DNA of 64,000 nucleotides from the NCBI GenBank assembly GCA_022824965.1, contig JAJDYY010000008.1:93501-157500 (forward strand), written 5' to 3'. Every line of letters starts with the position of its first letter. The first letter of the stretch is position 1. The notes beneath the pieces are model-generated. The model was given only the letters and a program-made list of their open reading frames with translations. It searched no databases and had not been told where the DNA came from. Positions 35,277 through 46,500 of this stretch are shown here, piece by piece. The DNA is from Gammaproteobacteria bacterium. Its GTDB lineage: Bacteria > Pseudomonadota > Gammaproteobacteria > UBA4575. The position numbers were made by a program, and so were the translations under genes.

Positions 35277-37349
35277 TTAACCACTCCCTATTGTCTTCGT
35301 TGAAGAACTGCTATTAGGATCAAAGAGTTTTCTTAGAGAAATCTTGTTTTTAGAAAGTTCGCTGAAGAAACTAACCCTATCTGGGCCAAAGCCTGAAAAG
35401 TCAAACAAATCCAGCGACTCCAGTTTTTTGTCGAACCTGGCCTGCTGACTGTAACCGGGGTGGTTCTCTGGGAGATACCTGGATTTCAAGTACAGCAACT
35501 GCGGTTCATATCCCGATGTATAGTCGAAAAAGTCGATGTCACGCTGGTGCAGTTTGATCTTGACCCGAAGCCTCAGCTCGGGCACCAGGCTGTCAACAAA
35601 ATCTGTGTAGCGCATCAAGGAGATCTTCCCGGACTGGGTGTGAATCTTGATGAGGTCGATGCTTTCATACTCGCCGTAAATTTGCTCACCGCAGCCCAGG
35701 TAGACCCGCAAGATAGACGGCAGGTGGTTCACCAGGGATGCATGGAAGGTAAAGGAATGGCCTTCTGTCAGCACGCCGCACTTCAGGCGTGTATGGCTTT
35801 CCTCGCAGGCACTCTCAAGCCTCTCTGTATCGCCCACAGAAAACAGCAGCTTGGTGGCGTCCTCCAGGGCATCATTGTAGGTTCCAAAATGGGCCTTGAG
35901 ATCACGCTTGAGGCTTTCCGGCATGTGCAGGTAGGGTTTTCTTTTCTCGAAAAGTCCAAGTGCAAAATACACCCGCAGATCTTCCTTCCTGCTCTGTTTT
36001 GCCAATTGAAAGTCACGATCCCCATACAGGTCGGTCCATGCATCGAAGGCTTTTTTGTGTGAACCTGCCACCCTTCTCAGGTCTGCAGACAACTCAAACT
36101 CGTCGTTGGCCGGAATGCGTCCGAGCTCCAGGCAGACTTGCCAGAAGTTCTCAAATATGAACCTGTTTTTCCCAATGAGCTTTTCAGTGGAGATGGCCGG
36201 CTTCGTGCGTTTTTCTTTCTGGGTGAGATGCTGCCAGTCGCGCCGGACTTTCTGGCGCGAGGACAAAAAAAGCTGCTCTTCATCCTTGTCCTTGAAAACC
36301 AGGAAGAGCCCCGGACCTGCCGCAACCACGCTTTCTTCGAGTGTGGTCTCCAAATAGCTTCGAAGCTCGGACTGTGTGAAGTACTTCTGGAACGTATTCC
36401 GTTGTGTGATCACACCATCCTTGTATGGCGTGAATTGCGTGGCAAGGGCCTCCCCTCCAATCATCACGGAGACGCAAAGCAGCTTTTGTGCATATGCGTA
36501 AGCATCTTTCAATGCCTGGTCTCTTTCCGTGCGATCCTCAATCACATTGATGACGTAGCCGAGATTGACAATGTCTGCACGGGTCTTGCGGCCTTCTGCC
36601 CGATATACAGGGTCCCAGCCGGACACATCAATGCCATGCATCTCAAGCTCACGAAGATCGTCACCTTTGCCACAGCCGTAATCGAGCACACTGAATTCGC
36701 CATTGAAGTAGTCATGACGTGCAAGTAGCTGCATTGGAGCAGATAGCTTGTGCCGTTCAATCGCGGTACGGTGTCGCTCAATGGTCTGGCTCAAAACAGG
36801 AGTTGATGCCTCACTGGACCGCTGGTCGCATCTTGGGATCAGCCTTCCGTTTTTGTCGAGAGCGTACCCTTTGCGTCGAATCAGGCGCTCCCAGTTCTTT
36901 TTAAAGCCGATTAATCTGGGCTTCTCATACAACCCTATACGTTCACCTTCTTCGGTGATTTCCTGGAACACAGGGACTTGGGGGTGGTCCGGCTTTAAAA
37001 AAGTTTCCTTTCGATGAAGGATTGGGGGGTTGTCTGAGCCCCGGTAGTTTGTTTTACGACAGGAGTGTTTTTCAAGGTCGATCGTGTAACTGTGCTCAAG
37101 TGCTGGATAAGCTTCTGTGAAGAAAGAAGGGTAATGCAACAGCGTGATTTTGTGGTCACGCCTGGAGAACTTGATGATGTTCCATTCTTCGTCCTCAAGT
37201 GACAGGTCAATGATTACCTTCGCAATATGTTTCCCCAAGGCCTTTGGCAGGACATCGATGGCAGACTCATGGATGTAAAGGGCATCTGGCAGTTGTTTGC
37301 CAACAGGAATCTCATTGACGAGTGATTTATATTTGCGAAATTCCAACAC
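35277..37349 (-). CDS. DNA phosphorothioation-associated putative methyltransferase
   Basis: A 690-residue protein that I recall as the family named in public databases as a DNA phosphorothioation-associated putative methyltransferase. The central part has a class I SAM-binding motif FSVLDYGCGKGDDLREL (about 219-235) and YVINVIEDRTERDQ. The N-terminal region begins with KYKSLVNEIPVGKQLPDALY and the long C-terminal region is unassigned. It is convergent with the six-gene operon, and its own promoter must lie in the AT-rich gap at 37350-37590. Whether it methylates DNA or protein is not known. Confidence 0.65.
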   Translation of the reverse strand: MLEFRKYKSLVNEIPVGKQLPDALYIHESAIDVLPKALGKHIAKVIIDLSLEDEEWNIIKFSRRDHKITLLHYPSFFTEAYPALEHSYTIDLEKHSCRKTNYRGSDNPPILHRKETFLKPDHPQVPVFQEITEEGERIGLYEKPRLIGFKKNWERLIRRKGYALDKNGRLIPRCDQRSSEASTPVLSQTIERHRTAIERHKLSAPMQLLARHDYFNGEFSVLDYGCGKGDDLRELEMHGIDVSGWDPVYRAEGRKTRADIVNLGYVINVIEDRTERDQALKDAYAYAQKLLCVSVMIGGEALATQFTPYKDGVITQRNTFQKYFTQSELRSYLETTLEESVVAAGPGLFLVFKDKDEEQLFLSSRQKVRRDWQHLTQKEKRTKPAISTEKLIGKNRFIFENFWQVCLELGRIPANDEFELSADLRRVAGSHKKAFDAWTDLYGDRDFQLAKQSRKEDLRVYFALGLFEKRKPYLHMPESLKRDLKAHFGTYNDALEDATKLLFSVGDTERLESACEESHTRLKCGVLTEGHSFTFHASLVNHLPSILRVYLGCGEQIYGEYESIDLIKIHTQSGKISLMRYTDFVDSLVPELRLRVKIKLHQRDIDFFDYTSGYEPQLLYLKSRYLPENHPGYSQQARFDKKLESLDLFDFSGFGPDRVSFFSELSKNKISLRKLFDPNSSSSTKTIGSG

Positions 37350-37590
37350 CGCAGAAACTATTGCTACTTGCTCAGGTAAAATAGACTGTTGTTAATAATA
37401 ATTGTTTCTTCATCGATGGTGTTATGGTTTCGCACTGGATTTCTCCAGAGGAGATGCTAGATTTACAGAATCTTAACTGCTTTTTTTTTCGAAACACCAT
37501 CTTCCCGAAACTATCTCCATAGCACCCGCATCATCGATTGTATCCAGGCGATATAAAAAATTAACTTGACTCAAATTGCTAAAAATAAAT

Positions 37591-38226
37591 ATGCGCGTAT
37601 ATCACTTTCTGTCAACAAAATACGCTCTCAGTGACCTTAAAAATCGACGGCTAAAAATTGCTACATTTGATGATTTAAATGACCCATTTGAATTATGGCT
37701 AGCAAAACAAGAAAACCGTGAAACACGAAAATCATATCGAAAATGGAAAGATGAGATGTCACTGACCTATGGTCTACTTTGTTTCAGTAAATCCTGGAGG
37801 AATCCGCTACTCTGGAGTAACTATGCGGACCGACACAAAGGAATATGCCTAGGATTTGAGGCTAGTGATGAAATTGGCAAGAATGTTGAATATATCGAAA
37901 AACGAAAACCCTTAAATTTTCCGCCAGACTCAGATTTGGTCACACGTACTCTTTTTACAAAGTATAAAGGATGGAGCTATGAACAAGAGTGGCGCGTATA
38001 TGTCAGGTTAGAAAAGCGGAATCTAAAATCACCCCACCACTACTTTCGAGGGTTTGATAAAGACCTAAGACTCAAAGAGGTCATACTTGGTCCTCTGTGC
38101 GATATTTCAAAGCCCGTATTACATAAAGTAGTTTGCAGATACTCACCACATCCAGAAATCGTCAAGGCCCGACTTGCATTTAAGTCTTTTCGTATCGTTA
38201 AGGATCAGCGCGGCTTCAGTCTTTAG
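37591..38226 (+). CDS. DUF2971 family protein
   Basis: A 211-residue protein with the DUF2971 pattern: YHFLSTKYALSDLKNRRLKI at the N-terminus, FDDLNDPFELW, GLLCFSKSWRNPLLWSNYAD and GICLGFEA, then KGWSYEQEWRV. Function is unknown; the family is frequent in defence islands. The start is the ATG at 37591 because the family begins just before YHFL; the upstream TTG extension adds five residues. The gene is AT-rich and faces away from the methyltransferase-like gene. Confidence 0.7.
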   Translation: MRVYHFLSTKYALSDLKNRRLKIATFDDLNDPFELWLAKQENRETRKSYRKWKDEMSLTYGLLCFSKSWRNPLLWSNYADRHKGICLGFEASDEIGKNVEYIEKRKPLNFPPDSDLVTRTLFTKYKGWSYEQEWRVYVRLEKRNLKSPHHYFRGFDKDLRLKEVILGPLCDISKPVLHKVVCRYSPHPEIVKARLAFKSFRIVKDQRGFSL

Positions 38227-38288
38227 GTGTAGCCTTTTGATCCCTACTTCACAATAGCTGTCATCATGAATACGAATAAGGGTTTTCA

Positions 38289-38909
38289 ATGAAAGTACAA
38301 AATACCATCAATCAATACGCTGATTATATGCGACAAATTAAATTCCGCATGTCGGTTATTGTTAGGTGTATTAAAAGCAATCAGGCAGGCAATTCACTCA
38401 CGGGGTTTCGTGAAACCGACATAGATCTCTGTTACTTGCAACTTAGAAAATGCCTGGAATTAATCATGTTTTCCTCTGTTATCGCACATCATTCATTTGG
38501 AGTAGAATTGAGCAAACATCTGAGAAATAAAGAATATAGCGCCTCACAAATCATCAAGAAGTTAAAGCGCGTATATCCCAAGTATTACCCTACTCCCGTC
38601 AGGGAATCAGATTCCTCAAATGGCATCAGGAAAGTAGAAAAGATAAACGAAGGCTATTTAACCGAGCCAGAATTTTGCAAATTGTATGACAAAGTTTGCG
38701 GGGGAATTCTCCACGCAAGCCGTCAGGATCCTTATGTGGACAACATTGACGAACATTTTGCAGAGATCAATAGGTACCACAACAAACTTATATGTCTACT
38801 GAACTATCACTGGATTCATATCTCAGACGAAGTTGCTTTAGCGGTTTTAATGAAAACTAAGGGCAATGATGATGTCCAAGTTGCACGTATGAATGCTGTA
38901 CCAAAATGA
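38289..38909 (+). CDS. hypothetical protein
   Basis: I do not recognise this 206-residue protein. It starts MKVQNTINQYADYMRQIKF with a well-spaced purine-rich AATAAGGG upstream, looks mostly alpha-helical, and has no membrane segment or clear catalytic motif. It follows the DUF2971 gene by 62 bases on the same strand, so the two could form a unit. A helical partner or toxin/antitoxin-like role is pure speculation. Confidence 0.6.
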   Translation: MKVQNTINQYADYMRQIKFRMSVIVRCIKSNQAGNSLTGFRETDIDLCYLQLRKCLELIMFSSVIAHHSFGVELSKHLRNKEYSASQIIKKLKRVYPKYYPTPVRESDSSNGIRKVEKINEGYLTEPEFCKLYDKVCGGILHASRQDPYVDNIDEHFAEINRYHNKLICLLNYHWIHISDEVALAVLMKTKGNDDVQVARMNAVPK

Positions 38910-39132
38910 AACCGATCACTGTCTCAAAATGATTCAATGATCAAGCTAAAAGATATATCACGTAAGTAAAATTAGATTCCTATGACCCGCCGACTTATCG
39001 AAACATGCTTATAAAAACCCTGAAGGCTCAACGATCACTCACGGGCAAATGACGGAGATTTTATTGCTGATTGCTGCAGTTCATACGAGAAACTGACTAG
39101 CGTATTTACCATGGAAAAACCCTACTACGATC

Positions 39133-41805
39133 ATGCCAATCATAGATGAGTTTGAAAGCAGTTTGTCGAAGCACTCGCGACCGTCCTATGCACAGTGGCG
39201 ATCTGTCGACCTGCACAACCATTCACCAGCAAGTTTTGACTACCAAGGAAACAAGGCCGACGCGACAAACTTAGCTATCAGTCACCTCTCGGCGACAAAT
39301 GTAGAGGTGGTCATGTTCACAGACCACCACACACTTCCCCAACAAAAATTTATCGAAGAGGTACACAGAGGAACAGGGAAAACAATACTCCGGGGAGCAG
39401 AGTTGAACATCTTCGTTGATGCCTGGGGAAAGCCTAAAGAAAAGGTTCAAAAGCAGGCTTTCTTCCATCTACTTGTTGGATTTTCTCCAGCAATGGACGC
39501 AGATTATTGGTTAACTCATTTAAATCAAAACTTCGGTTACGAGGAGCGCAGCATCTCTGGAAACCGCATTCCAGGATTGACTTCTAGGGTGGATGAAATT
39601 TGCGAAGAACTGACTGAGGCTGGAGCGATAATAATACCAGCACACCTGCACAAGAATCGCGATGCCTTCAAAAGCCGAAGTGTAGACGACATATATACCG
39701 ATGAAGAATTCCTGAAATTAGCACGAAAGTACTTTACAGCTCTTGAGGTAACTGATCCAAAAACAGGGGAGTTCTTCGATGGTAAACATACGGAAACATG
39801 CCGACTTCACAAATCCTGCATCCAGTCAAGCGATGCACATGACGTTATGAAAATTGGTCAACGTGTCAGCTATGTACAAATGGAATCGCCTACATTTGAA
39901 GAGTTGAAAGCTAGTTTGGAGATTCCGTTGCGCGTGTCTCTCAAGGAACCAACTTTGCCATCTAGTTATATAGTTGGGCTAAATATCCGCGGCCAGTTTT
40001 TTCAAGATTTTTGGATTTCTCTTTCTCCAAACTGCAACGCTTTGATAGGAGTAAAGGGATCAGGAAAGACATCTGTACTTGAGTGTTTACGTTTCGCATT
40101 GGGAGCACTCGTCCCAGATTCTAGAAAGGACGAAGTACAATCACACTTATCGCACATTCTTGGTGAAAGCGGTTATGTACGCGTTCTAGTTAGGCGTGAA
40201 GACGGTGCTAAAGTCCTTGTCGAGAGAAACGCTAGTAATCCAAGTGTTTTTGGATTGATTTTTGAAGATGATCGTCGAGAAGAAGTTCGAAATCCGGAGG
40301 CACTAAGGTTCACATCGTTCATCCTGGGATGGCACGAAATTGAACAAGCTGCTACTGATGTAGCGGTACGACAAGCGTATTTGGATACAATCGCCGACAG
40401 GGAAAAGATTCGTCAATTGCAACAGGCGGCTGATGAAGGCATAGGCGAGATCAAGTCATTGCACGAGCAAGTGACTAATCTGTACTCGGGGTTCATGAAT
40501 CTAGGGAATCAAGTCTCGTTGCTGCAAGATCTGAGATCGGGGTTGCAGGAATTAACGGATGCTAAGCTTGTAGAACTAAAGGATACCTACGAGATCGCTA
40601 ACCAACATAGAGAGTCAATTGAGTCTCTGGCATCTTGGTTAAGCGAACAGTCAAAGCAAGAATTAAATATGCAGGCAAGTGGTGTGGTGCCGGAATTGCC
40701 ACCGTTGGATGGGAAATCGCCAATCCGAGAGTTTGCAGATCAAGCTGCTGAGATAGTACAGGATCTTCGTAGACATGCGGAGGAATTCTCTGGAGGGCAT
40801 CGGGAAAAGGTGGAGAGGCATGCTGCCAAGCTAGCAGAGAATATGCCTAAGCTAGCAAGAGCCATCGATGAATTCGCGACAGAATACGATGAGGCAGTTT
40901 CCATTTTGTCAGGTGAGCAGAAAAGAATATTGCAAAGTCATCGGCAGGTTCTCGACCAGACTCGGGAATTACCGTCCTTGGAACGTAAGATGGAGGAGGA
41001 ACGAGGTAAACTGGAGGAAATGCTCAGTAAACTCTCGAACCTATGTAACGGTGTAGCAGATTTGTTAGATAGGCAAACAGAGTTGCGGAGATCAAGAGTA
41101 GAAAATTTAGGGAAGGAACTTATTAGTTTAGGTGTTCGGCTAGATGTTGCTCCGCGTTCACGCCTCAGTATGTTTGAGCATATAGCAGGAAATAATCCTG
41201 ATGGAGCAAGCGTATTCAGCGAACTCAATGATCAGTTTTCTGGATCGGATAGACACCATCGAAGGCTTGCACAAGGGTATAAGAGGGCTCAAGAAGATCT
41301 GATTAAAGGGTTTCCTTTATTACTGTCGTCTATGGCTTTCAGCGATTACTTGGCCGCATTCGAAGGAGATGATTTGAACATCTATTTCAATGTTGGTCAG
41401 ACTCAAGATGACTATAGGCCAATCGACCAACTGTCAGCAGGGCAACGATGTACAGCAGTGTTTCCTTTGTTACTGAAGCTGCAGGAAGGTCCGCTAATTG
41501 TTGACCAACCTGAGGATAATTTAGATAACAGGCATATTGCAGACGCTATAGCGCCAGCACTGTTGGAAGACAAAAAAGGCCGACAAATCGCATTCACTTC
41601 TCACAATGCGAATTTAGTAGTCCTGACTGATGCAGAGCAGATTGCAATGTTTGAGAGTGATGGTGCAACAGGTTCGGTCAGTGCTCGGGGGTTTCTTGGT
41701 ATGAGCGAGTCGTTGATCACGCGACATGTGATCGCTATTTTGGATGGTGGAAGGGAGGCTTTGCGCCTACGTTACCGCAAATATGGTGTGGATGATTTGT
41801 TGTAA
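39133..41805 (+). CDS. PHP-domain SMC-like ATPase (TrlF family)
   Basis: An 890-residue protein with an N-terminal PHP phosphoesterase domain: DLHNHSPASF (26-35), MFTDHHTLP, IIPAHLHKN and QSSDAHDV carry the metal-binding histidines and aspartates. An SMC/Rad50-like ATPase follows: Walker A GVKGSGKTS (about 308-316), a long coiled-coil middle (about 430-680), signature LSAGQR (about 767), Walker B LIVDQPEDNLDN (about 789) and H-loop FTSHNANLV. The combination matches the TrlF AAA-like ATPase family. It resembles defence nucleases in which ATP-driven clamp movement controls a phosphoesterase. No partner gene is obvious. Confidence 0.8.
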   Translation: MPIIDEFESSLSKHSRPSYAQWRSVDLHNHSPASFDYQGNKADATNLAISHLSATNVEVVMFTDHHTLPQQKFIEEVHRGTGKTILRGAELNIFVDAWGKPKEKVQKQAFFHLLVGFSPAMDADYWLTHLNQNFGYEERSISGNRIPGLTSRVDEICEELTEAGAIIIPAHLHKNRDAFKSRSVDDIYTDEEFLKLARKYFTALEVTDPKTGEFFDGKHTETCRLHKSCIQSSDAHDVMKIGQRVSYVQMESPTFEELKASLEIPLRVSLKEPTLPSSYIVGLNIRGQFFQDFWISLSPNCNALIGVKGSGKTSVLECLRFALGALVPDSRKDEVQSHLSHILGESGYVRVLVRREDGAKVLVERNASNPSVFGLIFEDDRREEVRNPEALRFTSFILGWHEIEQAATDVAVRQAYLDTIADREKIRQLQQAADEGIGEIKSLHEQVTNLYSGFMNLGNQVSLLQDLRSGLQELTDAKLVELKDTYEIANQHRESIESLASWLSEQSKQELNMQASGVVPELPPLDGKSPIREFADQAAEIVQDLRRHAEEFSGGHREKVERHAAKLAENMPKLARAIDEFATEYDEAVSILSGEQKRILQSHRQVLDQTRELPSLERKMEEERGKLEEMLSKLSNLCNGVADLLDRQTELRRSRVENLGKELISLGVRLDVAPRSRLSMFEHIAGNNPDGASVFSELNDQFSGSDRHHRRLAQGYKRAQEDLIKGFPLLLSSMAFSDYLAAFEGDDLNIYFNVGQTQDDYRPIDQLSAGQRCTAVFPLLLKLQEGPLIVDQPEDNLDNRHIADAIAPALLEDKKGRQIAFTSHNANLVVLTDAEQIAMFESDGATGSVSARGFLGMSESLITRHVIAILDGGREALRLRYRKYGVDDLL

Positions 41806-42102
41806 GTATCGTCGCTAGCAGAAATTGGTGAACCTACTGATCAAAATGGCATAACCAGACTTTAACTTCTGAGATATCTTACTGTTGTATATAGATATTG
41901 ATACTTACAATTTTTGTTAATACCGACATAAGTACCGACGAATCGAATCTACTTATTATCAAGTGAGCTTTCACTTTGACGAGCCACCTTGTGCATACGC
42001 CATGGAATTAGAGAAATATGAAGCTATAGGCTCTGGAGATGACGCGTCACGCCATTTAATGGTATGACATCCCCAGCCTCTACATTCTGGATACTTAGGT
42101 AT

Positions 42103-43275
42103 CTACATATTATTGTGGTACCTAAGCGCTTCCCTCTCCATGTGGCTCATTGAAATTTTTGCAATACTCTTTTGGCCATGGGCGATGATGCATCCCTTGT
42201 CCGGTTCAGCGTAGTAACAGATCCCAGCAAGTTCTCCGAACACATTACGTTCATCGGGTAGACCGTTCTGGCCCGCACTTATGGCTACATTCCATACGCC
42301 AGCACCTGATATCCCGCCCCATGCCAATCTAGTCACGCCCTCACCATCAAGTTCCTCAATCTCTCTTGCTGCAGTTCCTGGAAGCGGCTCTCTCCAGTAC
42401 GTCGGATAAGATTGTTCAGTTGTCTCGGAGGGCAACTCGAGGTAATCATGCCCGTCACTCTCCCTGGCAACTTCTACTTGCGTGTTCGTTGCAACTACCG
42501 CTAGCGACCCCCTACTCCCGTCAGTATGACCTTCCACGATCTGACTTGCTTCACACCGTACTCCATTGATAATCGATAAAAGCCATGGCTTCATCTCCCC
42601 AAGTCTTGCCTTATCCTCGTCTGACCACCGTTCCTTCTCCAAATTGTAGGCATTCACTCCCAACGTATCCAGAATATCCATTTCTCCCTTCTCCAGTGGA
42701 ATGATTGCAATATCCGGCCCCTCTTCCGTCTCGTTACTGAATCCAATCACTGTGCATGGTCTTGGCGATAGGTCAATCCCCATAGCGCGTGTGCCAGACT
42801 CCCGGTGCCTCGGCGCAGTCAGGAGACTTACTCCAGCATTGTCGCTTGAATTTTCATCTCTTCTCAGAACATGACCTGCGGTTAAAACGCCGAATGTATT
42901 ACCGTTTAGTTGGACCACCACTCCTGACCCAGGCCTCAAATCTCGTACATTCATACTGTTTTGTGCGACCCCAGTACCACCAATTACAACAGTAAAGCGT
43001 GCTGCCCATTCCTGCGCTGCCTCCGTCACTTTCGCCGCTGTTTCTTCATCGCAATCTCCAAGGTCCTGCTGTACTCCATCTCTTCCAGTTCCCAATACTT
43101 TGATCAACTCTTCACTCCACCCGCCTGGATTGAGTCTCTTCATTTTTCGCTCACTTGAGAATTTCTCTCGATCAAACCGTACTACACGCCCCGCGATTTC
43201 CAGAAACCTATATATAGTTCTCAAGAATCGTACGCAGGGTATAACTATCCAGTCTGTTAACAGTCTTTCTATCAT
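42103..43275 (-). CDS. trypsin-like serine protease domain protein
   Basis: A 390-residue protein with a chymotrypsin-fold triad: FGVLTAGHVL (His135), EGPDIAIIPL (Asp188) and WGGISGAGVW (Ser323). The glycine-rich loop is GISGAGV instead of the common GDSGGP. The N-terminal 40 residues contain a hydrophobic stretch (DWIVIPCVRFLRTIYRFL) with charges, possibly amphipathic; there is no clear secretion signal, so a cytoplasmic protease is likely. It lies downstream of and in the same direction as the TPR-GreAB-C-PIN gene, 318 bases away. Trypsin-like peptidases recur in predicted bacterial conflict systems next to such sensors. Confidence 0.7.
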   Translation of the reverse strand: MIERLLTDWIVIPCVRFLRTIYRFLEIAGRVVRFDREKFSSERKMKRLNPGGWSEELIKVLGTGRDGVQQDLGDCDEETAAKVTEAAQEWAARFTVVIGGTGVAQNSMNVRDLRPGSGVVVQLNGNTFGVLTAGHVLRRDENSSDNAGVSLLTAPRHRESGTRAMGIDLSPRPCTVIGFSNETEEGPDIAIIPLEKGEMDILDTLGVNAYNLEKERWSDEDKARLGEMKPWLLSIINGVRCEASQIVEGHTDGSRGSLAVVATNTQVEVARESDGHDYLELPSETTEQSYPTYWREPLPGTAAREIEELDGEGVTRLAWGGISGAGVWNVAISAGQNGLPDERNVFGELAGICYYAEPDKGCIIAHGQKSIAKISMSHMEREALRYHNNM

Positions 43276-43593
43276 CTGCTAAACAAACCCGGTATGAAAA
43301 ACTTCCAATGTCTTATTTAAATGAACTGTAAATAGAATTCTCGATTAGTGCTGAACGGCCACTTGTAGCTATGGATCTATGGCCTCCATTGCCATACATC
43401 ATGACCTAGTACCAACCTCACAACATACAGAAGCCAGAATATTGAAGATCAAGACAACCTCAAGAGAGCAATACCTGCTCTTCCCAATCTGTTTCAGCAA
43501 GGAGGTTTTTAAGACCATTGCATCTAGAAATAATATCCTAGTACCTTGCGACCAAGATCATGCTTAGTGTGCAACTAGTTCTTATCTTTGCCC
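43276..43593. other. intergenic region between protease and TPR gene
   Basis: This 318-base AT-rich gap separates two minus-strand genes and probably holds the protease promoter. I see no coding frame with a family resemblance, no RNA gene and no strong hairpin. A gap of this size makes it unlikely that the two genes depend on a single tight translational coupling. Confidence 0.5.
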
Positions 43594-46500
43594 CTAATTC
43601 CCCCTTAGTGATGCTAGGAGTTGGCCGACCGGAAGGAAATTCTCTTCACACCAACGGAGAAAATAATTCCGGGGCTTTTTCGCTAGTGCTTGACAAAGCG
43701 AAGCCGCCCATCGTGCCCACTCACCGTCACGCCTAGCAAGAATCAACGTGCGAAACATAAGATTTGTAGCCTTTAAAGTCTTAGCGTCTATTGGAAAATT
43801 GTCTGCCCATATTATTGGCTGTGCATTGGCCCAAATTGTATTGACAAAATCTGCAACGATTTTTGTATTGGATTGAGGATCTGCGTTTTCTCCACCCACA
43901 TAGGTACATAGAGCTTCCAACTGATTCAAGTCCCGACTCTCATCTCGCTTGAACACCGAAAGAAGAACTGGAGCGTTTACAGATACATACCCGTGTCGAT
44001 GCTCCGCGAGGTAAACAGTTGCTTCAGCATAAGATTCGGTGGATATAGTTCCTGCTTGTTCTGCACTAAATAATACAGCTTGAATCCAAACGCCCTTCGT
44101 AGAAAATGCTTCTTGGGAATATTGCCGAATTGCGAGATCCTCACTAACAAGAATACGGGTCTCACCAGCCATGACACCTACACTGAATGCACCATCCGGC
44201 GGAATACGAATCAATTTCTCGCCGAGTTCCGAAAGGTTGTCTGGCAATTGCTGCGGCTCTACTGCACAATATTCCTCAATAGTTTCTACTAGTGACTTCG
44301 CCACATTAAGCCGCTTTGCCCGGTCCTTAGAGGTTTCTATTGATTGAAAGAACTTGCCGTCATGATAGCCAAGGGTCATCGAATCACTTTCGTCTAGACC
44401 GAAATGATCCTCTGTCAACTCTCTTAGTCGGTTTAGCTCATGAGCAGGAATCGCCAAGGGGCCAAGCCGCTCTTTTAACACTGGTAGTACTCCAAGAACT
44501 GCTGCGTGCCAAGCCGTGAAAGCATCGAGAACTGCGCCACCACGGTCGTGTTCCTGGATCACTCTCAGTGCTTTATCACGCTCATCGTGTACACCAAAAC
44601 AAACCTTCACTTCTTCGCCTATTGAGCCTAGATACTGTGCGAATGCCAATGCACCGCCTGGCCGATTTCCTGCGGCGGAAACTAGTGGGATGTTATGTTG
44701 CAAATAGATATCCGCCTGCTGCCGTGCCATCGCACTATGACGGCGGATTTGCTCTAGCACTGGCTCTATATCATCATCCGCCATAGTCAATGAGGCAAAT
44801 CCATGTGCCTCAGGAAATCTTTGGCTAAAGCTGGCCGTAAGATGATGGAATGCCTGCAGCCACCATGGTTTAATTTGAGCTACTATCCACGTCTCTTTGA
44901 CACCCAATGAATTAGTTGTCTTAAACTCATTCCCTGCCTTTAGCTTGAAACATGCTGAAATAAACGGGTTACTAACAGCTACAGCTTGGCCCCAAGGTCT
45001 ATCTTGAGATTCTCCAACCAACGCCTCGTAGCACTCACCTCTGGCAGTTGTTAACCGAATCCACGTACCAGCGCCGACAGTATCACTGATGCCAAGTCCC
45101 TGATCCGCTGAAGTTGCCCTCAGCACGAGAGTCAGAAATTTTGCCACTAGTTCCGCGTTCGAAAGATCTTCAATAAGTGCCGCATAGGCAACGTGAAGAG
45201 CACGCATCGGTTTTGAGAAGTCTAGAAGAACATGGCTAAGGTCCATACGGTCCAGTGGAGAGCCCTCCAAATTATCGACTTCCAGACCACTTACTAACTT
45301 CTTGATTGCTTCTTGATCATTTATAGCGAAGTACGCCTTCACCAAGCACAGTAACCCGTAAATTTGGGGTTCCTTCTCAAATGCATTCAATAGCAGCTTG
45401 GCAGCTTCTTCGTAATCGCATCTGTTGAAATGTAGGATACCCTCCAATCTTTGGAAGAAGGCATTGCATCGAACATCTGATGCCAAGTCGGAAAAAAACT
45501 TTTTCGCTCTATCTCGTACGGGGAAGTCAAATGCAAGAGCTGTCGCCAATGTACGAAGTTCCCCACTATCCCGATCGAGTTCTACACGGCCAAGCAATGC
45601 TTCTATGGTTATATCTGGTTGTTTGCGTGCTATGGCCTCTTCGGCAAGTGCAAGACGGGCAACGTACGTACCGTCTCCATTCCGAAATGCCCGAGTTGCC
45701 GACTCAAATAGCGACAGAGAAGCGTCTTCAATTCCCAAAATACGTGCAGACTGCGCTAGTGCAATTAATGCACGTGTATTACCTTCAAAATTCCTACACT
45801 CCTCTTCTAGTATGTCCCGTGCACCCGCCGTTTCTGCCAATTCCATCCGCGCTACCACTCCTGTTGCTCGAACGACAATTTGCTCCGGTCCAGGAAATTG
45901 ATCTAAGTATTTTTCGGCAATTTCTAAAACTGTAGACCAGTCCTTGTTTACAACAGCAATCCTGAACCGAGCAGTAATGACTTGAGCACTGTCAGCAAGT
46001 CCTACGATGAGTTCTGAGGCTTGGGCAGTATCGCCTAGATTGGTTAGTAGCGATGCGAGATACCCCTTTATGCTCTCTTCATCAGGGAATCTTTTATGGG
46101 CTTTCCAACCAAGATCGATAGCAGCTTCGTCATTCCCAACAATGTGGTATGAGACCATCAAGTTAATCGGTATTGACGATAGGTCACTGCTGCGTTTTAC
46201 ACTTCTATCTTGGACCTTCTCCCACAGCGATTCATATATCTGGATAGCCTCATTGACGTCATCGAATTCATTTGCATTAAAGGACTGCCCGTCAAGGTAT
46301 CGCTCTCCACCGATTGCTCTCGAAAGCAAGGCGTTAGCACCTAGTTCTTGTAATGCCTCAATTTCAGGAAATTGGTGATAAGCGGATATTGCCTCATCCC
46401 ACCAGGAATTCGATTCTCCCCGTTCCATGAGCCACTGCACATGAGCCTCGGCAACTTCGGGTGTATTCCGACTTTCTTCAGGTATTAGTGAAATCGGATC

